From: DASSKA01 sp963839365
GTDB lineage: Bacteria > Actinomycetota > Actinomycetes > Propionibacteriales > Nocardioidaceae
NCBI GenBank assembly: GCA_963839365.1
Contig: CAWIUT010000003.1
Span: 310,001 to 374,000, forward strand
Length of the DNA: 64,000 nucleotides
Direction: 5' to 3'
Under the pieces are notes generated by a model. It made no database searches, had not been told where the DNA came from, and worked only from the letters and a program-made list of their open reading frames with translations. Positions within the stretch are counted from its first letter, which is position 1; every line of letters begins with the position of its first letter. Positions 1-7,788 of this stretch are shown here, piece after piece. The position numbers and the translations under genes are program-made.

Positions 1-1
1 C

Positions 2-316
2 GACGGCCTGACGCTGGTACGACGGGAGTACCCGACCGCCATCGGTCCGGTGGACCTGATGTGCCGGGACCCCGAGGGCCGGTCCGTCGCGGTGGAGGTC
101 AAGCGCCGTGGCGAGATCGACGGCGTGGAGCAGCTGACCCGCTACCTGGACCTGCTCAACCGGGACCCCGCGCTGCGCCCGGTGCGTGGCATCTTCGCCG
201 CTCAGGAGATCAAGCCACAGGCGCGGGTGCTGGCCACCGACCGCGGCATCGCCTGCGCGGTGGTGGACTACGACGCCCTGCGCGGGCTCGACGACCCGTC
301 CCAGCGGCTCTTCTGA
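2..316 (+). CDS. nucS: Endonuclease NucS, C-terminal part
   Basis: Only the C-terminal 104 residues are present; the reading frame is open from the left edge of the window. The visible part is the nuclease domain of NucS, a mismatch-specific endonuclease that in Actinobacteria and Archaea replaces MutS/MutL repair. The sequence VRREYPTAIGPVDLM followed by VAVEVKRRGEIDGVEQL carries the D and ExK residues of the PD-(D/E)xK-type active site, and the QLTRYL segment is typical of the family. It ends about 10 nt before the oppositely oriented oxidase gene, so the two are convergent. The N-terminal dimerisation/DNA-binding domain lies outside the window. Confidence 0.93.
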   Translation, partial: DGLTLVRREYPTAIGPVDLMCRDPEGRSVAVEVKRRGEIDGVEQLTRYLDLLNRDPALRPVRGIFAAQEIKPQARVLATDRGIACAVVDYDALRGLDDPSQRLF

Positions 317-325
317 CTGCCCTGG

Positions 326-1237
326 CTACACCAGGGAGGCGACCTCGTCGGCGCAGCCCCACGACAGGGTGACTCCTGCCCCGCCGTGCCCGTAGCAGTG
401 CACCACCCGCCGGGCACCGAGCCGCTCCTCCTCGAGGCGCACCGCTGGTCGGGCCGGCCGCAGCCCGACCTTCTGCCGCAGCACCCGGGCCCCCTTGAGC
501 TCGGGAACCAGCGCGGTGGCCCGCTCCAGGATGCCGCGGGCGATGGCCGGGTCCGGGGTGCGGTCCCAGACACCCTCCTCCTCGGTGCCGCCCACCACGA
601 TCTCCCGCGACCGCGGCACCACGTAGGTCAGTCCGCCCCCGTCGAGCCACCACCGGTCCAGGCCGACCTGGTCGACGTACAGCACCTGGCCACGCACCGG
701 CGTCACGCTCCGGTCCCCGGCGAGCAACCGGGCGCCGATGCCGCTGGCGTCCACCACCACGTCGCCGCCGCTCGGCAGCTGCGGCAGCGCCAGCCGGGTG
801 ATCGTGCCGTCGAGCTCGCGGACCCGGCCGGCGAGCCAGCGCAGGTAGACCGGCATCTCGACCACCGGCGCGGTGAACGTCCACCCGTCGACGTACGGCG
901 GCCCCGGGGCCTCCACCCGGCTGAGGTCCGGGACGGCCGCAGCCCACCAGGGGTCGGGCGCCGGTGCGCGCGCCAGCTCGGTGCCGGACACCATCCGCAC
1001 ACCGCTCCGGTCGACCCCGGCCAGCTTCGCGAGCTCGCGGTAGCCGGTGTCGGACCAGCCGGCCACCCTGTCGAACGGGTAGGCACGGAACGGGTACCAC
1101 AGCGCGGCCGCCACCGCGGAGGTGGTCTCCAGCGGCAGCTCCCGCGCGAGCACGTCGACACGGTGGCCGGCCTCGAGCAGCCGCACCGCGCACGACAGGC
1201 CGACGACACCGGCTCCCACCACGATCACCCTGGCCAT
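326..1237 (-). CDS. FAD-dependent D-amino-acid oxidase
   Basis: A 303-residue flavoprotein, the normal size of D-amino-acid oxidases, which oxidatively deaminate D-amino acids to 2-oxo acids with release of ammonia and hydrogen peroxide. The N-terminus IVVGAGVVGLSCAVRLLEAG is the dinucleotide-binding fold for FAD. Further family signs are TTSAVAAALWYPFRAYP (residues about 38-55), the VRGQ segment near residue 185 and the C-terminal CYGHGGAGVTLSWG, which closes the FAD/substrate site. The start at 1237 is chosen because the Rossmann strand begins three residues later. It is convergent with nucS and stands apart from the lipoprotein gene upstream. D-aspartate oxidase specificity cannot be excluded from sequence alone. 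Confidence 0.9.
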   Translation of the reverse strand: MARVIVVGAGVVGLSCAVRLLEAGHRVDVLARELPLETTSAVAAALWYPFRAYPFDRVAGWSDTGYRELAKLAGVDRSGVRMVSGTELARAPAPDPWWAAAVPDLSRVEAPGPPYVDGWTFTAPVVEMPVYLRWLAGRVRELDGTITRLALPQLPSGGDVVVDASGIGARLLAGDRSVTPVRGQVLYVDQVGLDRWWLDGGGLTYVVPRSREIVVGGTEEEGVWDRTPDPAIARGILERATALVPELKGARVLRQKVGLRPARPAVRLEEERLGARRVVHCYGHGGAGVTLSWGCADEVASLV

Positions 1238-1283
1238 GACCCGAGTCTGCCCGACCGGCGCCGGCGAGATCGACCGTTTCGGG

Positions 1284-1892
1284 TCAGTAGCTGCGGATCA
1301 TCACCCCGCCGGACCGGCTGGTCACGGTGGCCGCGACGTACCGCTGCTGCCCGTCCTTGGTCACCGCGCACACGATGTGGCTGCCCACCGTCGACGGGTA
1401 CGCCGGCGCACTCCCGCAGTTGACGTCGGTGAAGCCGTCCTCGCGCAGCTTGGCCTCGAGCTTCGCGGTCGCGACCAGCCCCCGCACCAAGCGCGCCTGG
1501 AAGCTCACCGCGCCGCCGACCAGCTTGGACAACCGGACGTGGACGGGGGCCGTCACGTGGTCGATGTAGCCGCGGCAGGTGAGCTGCCGCGGCGCCTTCC
1601 CGTGCCACGGCGGGCAGGCGACGTAGCTGAGGTCGAGGCCCTGGTGGGCGACCTGCCGGGACAGCCGGGCCGCGACCGCCTGCTCCAGGTCGTTCATCGG
1701 CCGGGCCGGCGGGGTGGCCGCGGCGGGCAGGTCGCCTCCGGGGGTGGGTGTCGGGCGCGCGGACACCGTGCTGCCCGCAGACGGCGACGCCGGCCCGGAG
1801 CCAGCTTGCCCGCTGTTCCCCGCGCTCTGGCAGCCGGTCACGGCACCCAGGAGCACGACGGCGAGCAGCACGCCGAGGGGGTGGACCCGCAT
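1284..1892 (-). CDS. Lipoprotein with two DUF4333-like repeats
   Basis: A 202-residue exported lipoprotein of unknown role. The signal peptide ends in the lipobox LLGAVTGC, placing the lipidated Cys at about residue 21, followed by a Gly/Ser/Pro/Thr linker to about residue 65. Two similar units follow: one around LEQAVAARL...VACPP...LTCRGYI and one around LEAKLREDG...VNCGSA...IVCAVTKDG. In each, an amphipathic helix precedes two cysteines and a short beta sheet, as in DUF4333-type actinobacterial lipoproteins. A GAGGAGG ribosome site lies 8 nt before the ATG. The stop of the histidine-phosphatase-like gene is 15 nt upstream, so the two are probably cotranscribed. Confidence 0.78.
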   Translation of the reverse strand: MRVHPLGVLLAVVLLGAVTGCQSAGNSGQAGSGPASPSAGSTVSARPTPTPGGDLPAAATPPARPMNDLEQAVAARLSRQVAHQGLDLSYVACPPWHGKAPRQLTCRGYIDHVTAPVHVRLSKLVGGAVSFQARLVRGLVATAKLEAKLREDGFTDVNCGSAPAYPSTVGSHIVCAVTKDGQQRYVAATVTSRSGGVMIRSY

Positions 1893-1907
1893 CTGTTCGA
1901 CCTCCTC

Positions 1908-2378
1908 TCAGACCGTCTCGCCGGACCAGGACCGGGCCAGCCAGCCGTCCGCGTCCACCGCGACCTCGCAGACCGCGCAGGGCGCCGGCTCGGGCACGTC
2001 GAGGGGCAGGTTCCGCGCCAGCGGCGGTACGACGCACCGCACCGCGCGACTGTCCCCGACCACCAGGACCGTCTCGCCGCGGTGCTGGTCCACGATGCTC
2101 TCCAGCTCCTCCCTGATGCGGTCCCGCACGCCCGCGTCGGAGCCGTCCCCGCCCAGCCCCTCGCGCACCCGGACACGCCTCCCGCCGGGTGCGGCGGCCA
2201 GCTCGGCGGTCTGCACCGCCGCCGGGAGGCTGCTGCTGTAGACCATCGCCACCCCGGCCGCACCCAGCGACTCTCCGAGCGCACGCGCCTGCCGCCGGCC
2301 GGCCAGGGTCAGTCCGTCCGGGTCGGACTCGCCGGCACCGCAGAGCAGCAGGGTGGCGGCGCACTGCAGGTCGGACAC
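1908..2378 (-). CDS. Histidine-phosphatase fold, catalytic residues lost
   Basis: A 156-residue protein aligning over its whole length with SixA-type histidine phosphatases. The landmarks are TLLLCGAGESDPDGLTLAGRRQA, VYSSSLPAAVQTAE and ETVLVVGDSRAVR. In active members these read RHGE, SSPLxRAxQTA and VSHGG. Here the phospho-accepting RH pair is CG, the second-motif Arg is Ala and the second catalytic His is Asp, so the protein should not be an active phosphohydrolase. This is my reading from family knowledge. The start is a GTG preceded by TAGGTT and 6 nt, which suggests a leaderless transcript. The lipoprotein gene follows downstream. It may bind a phosphorylated ligand or protein, or be a decaying gene that keeps its frame. 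Confidence 0.75.
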   Translation of the reverse strand: MSDLQCAATLLLCGAGESDPDGLTLAGRRQARALGESLGAAGVAMVYSSSLPAAVQTAELAAAPGGRRVRVREGLGGDGSDAGVRDRIREELESIVDQHRGETVLVVGDSRAVRCVVPPLARNLPLDVPEPAPCAVCEVAVDADGWLARSWSGETV

Positions 2379-2387
2379 GATGCCAAC

Positions 2388-4442
2388 CTAGTCCAAGGCA
2401 TGAGCTCGCCGGATGTCCTCGACGATGCCGCCGATGATCTCGGTGAGCCCGACGTCCTTGGGGGTGTACACGGCGGCCACGCCGAGCTCGCGCAGCCGGG
2501 CGGCGTCCGCTGCGGGGATGATCCCACCGACCACCACCGGCACGTCCCCGGCGCCGCGTTCGCGGAGGCCGTCGAGCACCGCCGGCACCAGCTCCATGTG
2601 GGATCCGGACAGGATGGAGAGCCCCACGCAGTGCACGTCCTCGGCCACCGCCGCGGAGACGATCTGCTCCGGGGTGAGCCGGATGCCCTGGTAGATCACC
2701 TCGAAGCCCGCGTCCCGGGCCCGCACCGCGATCTGCTCGGCCCCGTTCGAGTGCCCGTCCAGCCCCGGCTTGCCCACCAGCAGCCGTAGCCTGCCGCCCA
2801 GCTCCTCGGCCGTGCGACGTACCCGCTCGCGCACGCGGGTCAGCTCGGGTCCGGCGGCGGCCACGGACGCGGCGTCCGAGACGCCGGTCGGCGCGCGGAA
2901 CTCGCCGAACACCTCGCGCAGCGCGCCGGCCCACTCCCCCGTCGTCACGCCGGCGCGCGCTGCGGCCAGCGTGGTGTCCATCAGGTTGGCGCCGGACTTG
3001 GCGTCCTCCACCAGCCGGGCCAGCGCCCCCTTGACCGCGGCGTTGTCGCGCTGCTCGCGCCAGCGACGCACGCTCTCCACGGCCGCGTGCTCGGCCTCGG
3101 GGTCGGCGGCCTGGATCGCGGTGGCCAGGTCCGCGGTCAGCGGGGAGGGCTCCGTGGTCTCGAAGCAGTTCACGCCGACGACCTGCTCCTCCCCGGACTC
3201 GATCCGGGCACGGCGCGCCGCGTGCGACGCGACCAGCTGCTGCTTCATGTAGCCGGACTCCACCGCGGCGACCGCGCCGCCCATCTCCAGCACCGTGTCC
3301 ATCTCACGCTTGGCGCCGGCCACCAGCTCGTCCACCTTGGCCTCGATCACCGTGGACCCGTCGAAGATGTCGCCGTACTCCAGCAGGTCGGACTCGAAGG
3401 CCAGCACCTGCTGCAACCGGAGCGACCACTGCTGGTCCCACGGCCGGGGCAGGCCGAGCGCCTCGTTCCACGCCGGAAGCTGCACGGCGCGGGCGCGGGC
3501 GTCCTTCGACAGCGTCACGCCGAGCATCTCCAGCACGATCCGCTGCACGTTGTTCTCCGGCTGCGCCTCGGTCAGCCCGAGGGAGTTGACCTGCACGCCG
3601 TACCTGAACCGGCGCTGCTTCTCCTCCTGCACCCCGTACCGCTCGCGCGTCAGCTCGTCCCACAGCCGGACGAAGGCCCGCATCTTGCAGGTCTCCTCGA
3701 CGAAGCGGACACCGGCGTTGACGAAGAACGACATCCGGCCGACCACCTTGCCGAAGTCCTCCGGGGCGACCTGGCCGGAGTCGCGGACCGTGTCCAGCAC
3801 CGCGATCGCGGTGCACAGGGCGTAGGCGAGCTCCTGGACCGGGGTGGCGCCCGCCTCCTGCAGGTGGTAGCTGCAGATGTTGATCGGGTTCCACTTCGGC
3901 ACGTGGTTGACCGCGTAGGCGATCAGGTCGCTGGTCAGCCGCAGCGAGTGCTCAGGCGGGAACACGTAGGTGCCGCGGGAGAGGTACTCCTTGATGATGT
4001 CGTTCTGGGTGGTGCCGGCCAGCCGCTCGTGCACGGCCCGCAGGTCGGTCTCACTCTGCTCGGCCGCCTGCTCCTCGGCGACCACCTGGTAGAGCGCGAG
4101 CAGCCACATCGCGGTGGCGTTGATGGTCATCGAGGTGTTCATCTGCGCCAGCGGAATCCCCTCGAACAGGGCGCGCATCTCGCCGAGGTGGGAGATCGGC
4201 ACCCCCACCTTGCCGACCTCCCCGCGAGCCAGCTGGTGGTCGGGGTCGTAGCCGGTCTGCGTGGGCAGGTCGAACGCCACCGACAGTCCGGTCTGCCCCT
4301 TGGCAAGGTTCCTGCGGTACAGCGCGTTGGACTCGCGCGCCGAGCTGTGCCCGGCGTAGGTGCGCATCACCCAGGGGCGGTCCTTGGCGGGACGGTCCCC
4401 GGGTCGGCGCGGAGCCGCGGCGCCGGCTTCGTCGTGCGTCAT
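2388..4442 (-). CDS. ecm: Ethylmalonyl-CoA mutase (MeaA family)
   Basis: A 684-residue single-chain B12-dependent acyl-CoA mutase. Ethylmalonyl-CoA mutase converts ethylmalonyl-CoA to methylsuccinyl-CoA in acetate assimilation. The N-terminal barrel (about residues 20-530) contains RTYAGHSSARESN, GLSVAFDLPTQTGYDPDH, NTSMTINATA and GTTQNDIIKEYLSRGTY, all highly similar to MeaA/Ecm. The C-terminal cobalamin domain (about 545-684) has GKPGLDGHSNGAEQI with the DxHxxG cobalt ligand and GLSILSGSH. It is fused and not split like methylmalonyl-CoA mutase large and small subunits. TACTGT 8 nt before the ATG suggests a leaderless promoter. A corrinoid adenosyltransferase gene lies 600 bp away. No crotonyl-CoA carboxylase/reductase gene is visible here. 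Methylmalonyl- or isobutyryl-CoA mutase is less likely. Confidence 0.88.
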   Translation of the reverse strand: MTHDEAGAAAPRRPGDRPAKDRPWVMRTYAGHSSARESNALYRRNLAKGQTGLSVAFDLPTQTGYDPDHQLARGEVGKVGVPISHLGEMRALFEGIPLAQMNTSMTINATAMWLLALYQVVAEEQAAEQSETDLRAVHERLAGTTQNDIIKEYLSRGTYVFPPEHSLRLTSDLIAYAVNHVPKWNPINICSYHLQEAGATPVQELAYALCTAIAVLDTVRDSGQVAPEDFGKVVGRMSFFVNAGVRFVEETCKMRAFVRLWDELTRERYGVQEEKQRRFRYGVQVNSLGLTEAQPENNVQRIVLEMLGVTLSKDARARAVQLPAWNEALGLPRPWDQQWSLRLQQVLAFESDLLEYGDIFDGSTVIEAKVDELVAGAKREMDTVLEMGGAVAAVESGYMKQQLVASHAARRARIESGEEQVVGVNCFETTEPSPLTADLATAIQAADPEAEHAAVESVRRWREQRDNAAVKGALARLVEDAKSGANLMDTTLAAARAGVTTGEWAGALREVFGEFRAPTGVSDAASVAAAGPELTRVRERVRRTAEELGGRLRLLVGKPGLDGHSNGAEQIAVRARDAGFEVIYQGIRLTPEQIVSAAVAEDVHCVGLSILSGSHMELVPAVLDGLRERGAGDVPVVVGGIIPAADAARLRELGVAAVYTPKDVGLTEIIGGIVEDIRRAHALD

Positions 4443-4539
4443 ACCTACTGACAGTACGGCGAACGGCGGCCGCTCGGCATCGGTCTGTGAACTGCACCAC
4501 GTGCGGGGTGGGTCACAGCTCCGCGCCCGGACCGCCGGG

Positions 4540-4854
4540 TCAGGCGGACAGCGTGCGCGGCTCGCGCTCGACCTGCACCAGCCGCCGCATCCGGGTGAAC
4601 GCGATCACCCGGCGCAACGCGGGGCTGCAGCCGCGCAGCACGAGTCTGCGGCCCTGGCGCTCCATCACCATGGTCGCCAGCCCGAGCACCCGCAGCGCGG
4701 TGGCGTCGATGGAGTCCACCCGGGACAGGTCGACGACCACGTCTCCCGGGCAGGAGTCGATGTGGTCGTAGAGAGCTGCGCGAACCTCCGCCGTGAACCG
4801 GCCGTCGAACCGACCGCTGAGCACCAGCGTCGTACCGTTGGCGAAGAACTCCAT
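4540..4854 (-). CDS. STAS-domain anti-sigma factor antagonist
   Basis: A 104-residue single STAS domain of the SpoIIAA/RsbV type. Such proteins bind and neutralise HATPase-type anti-sigma kinases when unphosphorylated. The segment VVVDLSRVDSIDATALRVL is the conserved strand-loop-helix. The phospho-acceptor position, usually Ser in DSSGL, appears to be Thr in DATAL (about residue 62). The ATG at 4854 is preferred because GGGAG lies 6 nt upstream; a TTG 12 nt further upstream is an alternative. It is transcribed alone, divergently from the corrinoid adenosyltransferase gene. The rsbW-sigF pair at 49 kb is a possible but unproven partner. Confidence 0.8.
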   Translation of the reverse strand: MEFFANGTTLVLSGRFDGRFTAEVRAALYDHIDSCPGDVVVDLSRVDSIDATALRVLGLATMVMERQGRRLVLRGCSPALRRVIAFTRMRRLVQVEREPRTLSA

Positions 4855-5010
4855 TTCCACTCCCAAAGTGCTGCCGGGGTGGCCCCCGTTGCCATCCCTT
4901 TACCCACTATGACGCGTGACCACTCGGACAGGTTGTCCCAAGAGGTAACGAGACGGTTTCGATTGCCATCTTTCCGGCGGCACCGTCCGGCCCGGCGGTC
5001 GCGGCGCGAG

Positions 5011-5040
5011 CCCTAGGCTGGGGGCCCCTAGGCTGGGGGC
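5011..5040 (+). promoter_or_regulatory. Duplicated leaderless promoter of pduO
   Basis: The 15-mer CCCTAGGCTGGGGGC occurs twice in perfect tandem (5011-5025 and 5026-5040), ending at the base before the ATG. Each copy contains TAGGCT, the common actinobacterial -10 form. In the second copy it lies 6 nt before the ATG, so transcription would start at or next to the start codon. No Shine-Dalgarno is evident, in agreement with a leaderless transcript. The first copy would start transcription 15 nt upstream. Confidence 0.6.
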
Positions 5041-5613
5041 ATGGTCAACCTCACCCGGATCTACACCCGCACCGGCGACGCCGGCACCACCCGGCTCGGC
5101 GACAACAGCGTCGCGTCGAAGAACGACCTCCGCCTGCACGCGTACGCCGAGGTGGACGAGGCGAACGCGCACATCGGGGTGGCCATCGCCCAGGGAGGTC
5201 TCGAGGAGGACGTCGTCCGGGTGCTCACCACCGTGCAGAACGACCTCTTCGACGTGGGCGCGGACTTCTGCACCCCCGTCGTGGAGAACCCGGAGTTCCC
5301 TCCACTGCGCCTCGAGCAGGACTACGTCGACCGGCTCGAGTCCTGGTGCGACCAGTACAACGAGCAGCTGGCCGCCCTGCGCTCGTTCGTGCTCAACGGC
5401 GGTACGACGGGAGCGGCGCTGCTGCACGTCGCGCGGACGGTGACCCGTCGCGCGGAGCGCGCCGCCTGGGCCGCCCACGACGAGTACGGCGAGTCGATGA
5501 ACGTCACCGCGATCAAGTACCTGAACCGGCTGTCCGACCTGCTGTTCATCCTGGCCCGGCACGCGAACCGGGAGCAGGGCGACGTGCTGTGGAAGCCCGG
5601 CGGGGAGCGCTGA
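5041..5613 (+). CDS. pduO: PduO-type cob(I)alamin adenosyltransferase
   Basis: A 190-residue enzyme that transfers the adenosyl group of ATP to cob(I)alamin and so makes the coenzyme needed by B12 mutases. Diagnostic segments are the N-terminal ATP loop YTRTGDAGTTRLGD, the YAEVDEANAHIG motif, the central FVLNGGTTGAALLHVARTVTRRAER and the C-terminal YLNRLSDLLFILAR. This places it in the PduO/MMAB family rather than CobA or EutT. Its substrate-linked neighbour is the ethylmalonyl-CoA mutase gene, about 600 bp away and divergent. The transcript is probably leaderless because TAGGCT ends 6 nt before the ATG. The last codons lie inside a 49-bp duplicated segment. Confidence 0.94.
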   Translation: MVNLTRIYTRTGDAGTTRLGDNSVASKNDLRLHAYAEVDEANAHIGVAIAQGGLEEDVVRVLTTVQNDLFDVGADFCTPVVENPEFPPLRLEQDYVDRLESWCDQYNEQLAALRSFVLNGGTTGAALLHVARTVTRRAERAAWAAHDEYGESMNVTAIKYLNRLSDLLFILARHANREQGDVLWKPGGER

Positions 5614-5708
5614 GAGCGAGCGGCAGCGAGCGGGTCAGCGCGAGCCGCCAATCCAGCACGGCGGGGAGCGCTGAGAGCGAGCGGCAGCGAGCGGGTCAGC
5701 GCGAGCCG
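5599..5708. repeat. 49-bp tandem duplication, 61-bp period
   Basis: Positions 5599-5647 and 5660-5708 are identical 49-mers. The first copy covers the last codons and stop of pduO, and the second lies between pduO and the convergent betT stop. Each copy contains the inverted pair GCGCTGA...TCAGCGC (5607-5613 with 5635-5641 in copy one), which could form a weak hairpin. The second copy still reads GGGGAGCGCTGA, a relic of the gene end, so a local duplication is the simplest explanation. Confidence 0.85.
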
Positions 5709-5724
5709 AGAGAGCCCTGCCGGC

Positions 5725-7788
5725 TCATCGCCGTGTCAGCTCGCCCCGCATCCGCACGTACTCCAGGTAGCGCTCGTACTGGTCGAGCACGTCGTCGATG
5801 AGCTGGCTGTAGGAGTAGCCCATCACGTCGTAGCCCTGACCGCCCTCCGCGAGGTGTACCTCGAGCCGCCAGTAGACGTCGTCGCCGCGCACGGACCGCG
5901 CCCCGATGGCCGGCATCGGTACCTCGTGCGGCCAGATCTGGTACCTGAACTCGCCGGAGTCGCCGAGGTCGGCGCTCAGGTCGACGTACGAGCTGCCGTC
6001 CTCGGACACCTGTCGGGCATCGGCCTCGATGCCGACCTCGCGCAGCTCCTGCGCGACTTCCCGTAGGGCCGGGAGCGCAACCTCGTCCACGAACTCGGTG
6101 GCCCGTCTGCGGTCCGGGAACGACATGGCCCGGGTCAACCGGCTCCGCCAGCCACGAGGCCCTCCACGTCCCTCGACCGGGGTGCTCCGCCCGGACAGCG
6201 CCGCGGGCAGTGCCGTGCCCCGACTGTCGGCCCGGACCTTCTCCAGCCGCAGTGCCCTGTAGAGCCCGACCATCACCATCACCAGCACCATCACGAACGC
6301 GAACGGCAGACCCATGATGATCGTTGCGTTCTGCAGCGCGGGCACGCCGCCGACGATGAGCATGGCCACCGTGAGCAGACCGGTGACCAGGGCCCAGAAG
6401 ATCCGCACCGTGGGAGTGGCGTCGTCCTGCGGGGTGCGCAGCGTCGAGCACAGGTTGCCCATCACCAGCGCGCCCGAGTCCGCGGACGTCACGTAGAACA
6501 GCAGCCCCACGAACGTCGCCACGGAGGCGATGACGGGGAACGCGGGGTAGTGCGCAAGCAGTGTGTAGAAGCCCTGCTGCGGCTGGTTCATCGCCATCTT
6601 CCCGAAATGGCTGCCACCGCTGCTGCGCACGATGTCGATGGCGCTGTTGCCGAAGATCGACACCCACATCAAGACGTAGGTGAACGGGATGATCATCGTG
6701 CCGGTCACGAACTCCCGGATAGTGCGTCCGCGCGAGATGCGGGCCAAGAAGAGTCCGACGAACGATGCCCAGGCGATCCACCATGCCCAGAAGAACAACG
6801 TCCAGGCGTTCAGCCAGCTCGTCGGGTGGTGGTAGGGGAACGTCTGCATCGTCAGCCCCGAGAAGCTGCGCACGTAGTCCCCGATGTCGTTGACGAACGC
6901 GTTGAGCAGGAACGTGGTCTTGCCGGCGACGAGGACGAAGGCGGCCAGCCCGATCGCAAGCAGCACGTTCATCTGGGAGAGCACCTTGATGCCCTTGTCG
7001 ACGCCGCTCACTGCAGAGATCGTGGCGATCACGACTGCCAGCGCGACGAGTCCGACCTGGGCTGCGATGCCTTGGGGGATGCCCACCAGCACCCAGAGGC
7101 CGTAGTTGAGCATGACCACGCCGATGCCGAGCGAGGTGGCGATGCCGAAGATCGTCCCGAGCACGGCGGCCAGGTCGACGGCATTGCCGACCCCGCCCCG
7201 GACTCGCTTGCCGAAGATCGGGTACAGGGCTGAGCGGATGCTCAGCGGCAGGTTCATCCGGTAGGAGAAGTAGCCCAACGCCATCCCCATCAGCGCGTAC
7301 ATCCCCCAGCCGCTGATGCCGTAGTGGAACAGCGTCCAGACCGTCGCCTCCCGTGCCGCCTCGACGGTGTGCCCGTTGCCGTTCGGTGGCGCGAGGTACT
7401 GGGTCACAGGCTCCGCCACCGAGAAGAACATCAGGTCGGTGCCGATGCCTGCTGCGAAGAGCATCGCCGCCCACGAGAAGGTGCTGTACTCCGGCCGCGA
7501 GTGCTCTGGGCCGAGCCGGACCTTCCCGTAACGCGACACGCCTAGGTAGACGACGAAGACCAGGACCGCCGTGGCCAACAGGATGTAGAACCAGCCGAAC
7601 CAGTTCGAGGTCCAGCCCACCAGCGTGCCGATGGTGTTCGCCGCCGCTTGCGGAGAGATGATCGCCCACACCGCGACGATCACAACGCCGATTGCCGAGC
7701 CGTAGAAGACCGCCTTGTTGAGCCGGGCCGCAGGCTCGTTCTCCAGGTCGGTGCCGCGCTCTGCGGGGGTGCCGTCCAGGGTGCTCAT
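5725..7788 (-). CDS. betT: BCCT choline transporter, BetT type
   Basis: A 687-residue secondary transporter of the betaine/carnitine/choline family with about 12 membrane segments from residue 25 to 500. The family tryptophan motif region reads FFWAWWIAWASFVGLFLARISRGRTIREF. The C-terminal cytoplasmic extension of about 150 residues, ending EVHLAEGGQGYDVMGYSYSQ and DDVLDQYERYLEYV, is the hallmark of BetT-type proteins, in which it tunes activity to osmolarity. The ATG overlaps the betA stop (ATGA), so it is the last gene of betB-betA-betT. The substrate is inferred to be choline from the two oxidising enzymes encoded upstream. Betaine cannot be excluded. Confidence 0.93.
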   Translation of the reverse strand: MSTLDGTPAERGTDLENEPAARLNKAVFYGSAIGVVIVAVWAIISPQAAANTIGTLVGWTSNWFGWFYILLATAVLVFVVYLGVSRYGKVRLGPEHSRPEYSTFSWAAMLFAAGIGTDLMFFSVAEPVTQYLAPPNGNGHTVEAAREATVWTLFHYGISGWGMYALMGMALGYFSYRMNLPLSIRSALYPIFGKRVRGGVGNAVDLAAVLGTIFGIATSLGIGVVMLNYGLWVLVGIPQGIAAQVGLVALAVVIATISAVSGVDKGIKVLSQMNVLLAIGLAAFVLVAGKTTFLLNAFVNDIGDYVRSFSGLTMQTFPYHHPTSWLNAWTLFFWAWWIAWASFVGLFLARISRGRTIREFVTGTMIIPFTYVLMWVSIFGNSAIDIVRSSGGSHFGKMAMNQPQQGFYTLLAHYPAFPVIASVATFVGLLFYVTSADSGALVMGNLCSTLRTPQDDATPTVRIFWALVTGLLTVAMLIVGGVPALQNATIIMGLPFAFVMVLVMVMVGLYRALRLEKVRADSRGTALPAALSGRSTPVEGRGGPRGWRSRLTRAMSFPDRRRATEFVDEVALPALREVAQELREVGIEADARQVSEDGSSYVDLSADLGDSGEFRYQIWPHEVPMPAIGARSVRGDDVYWRLEVHLAEGGQGYDVMGYSYSQLIDDVLDQYERYLEYVRMRGELTRR

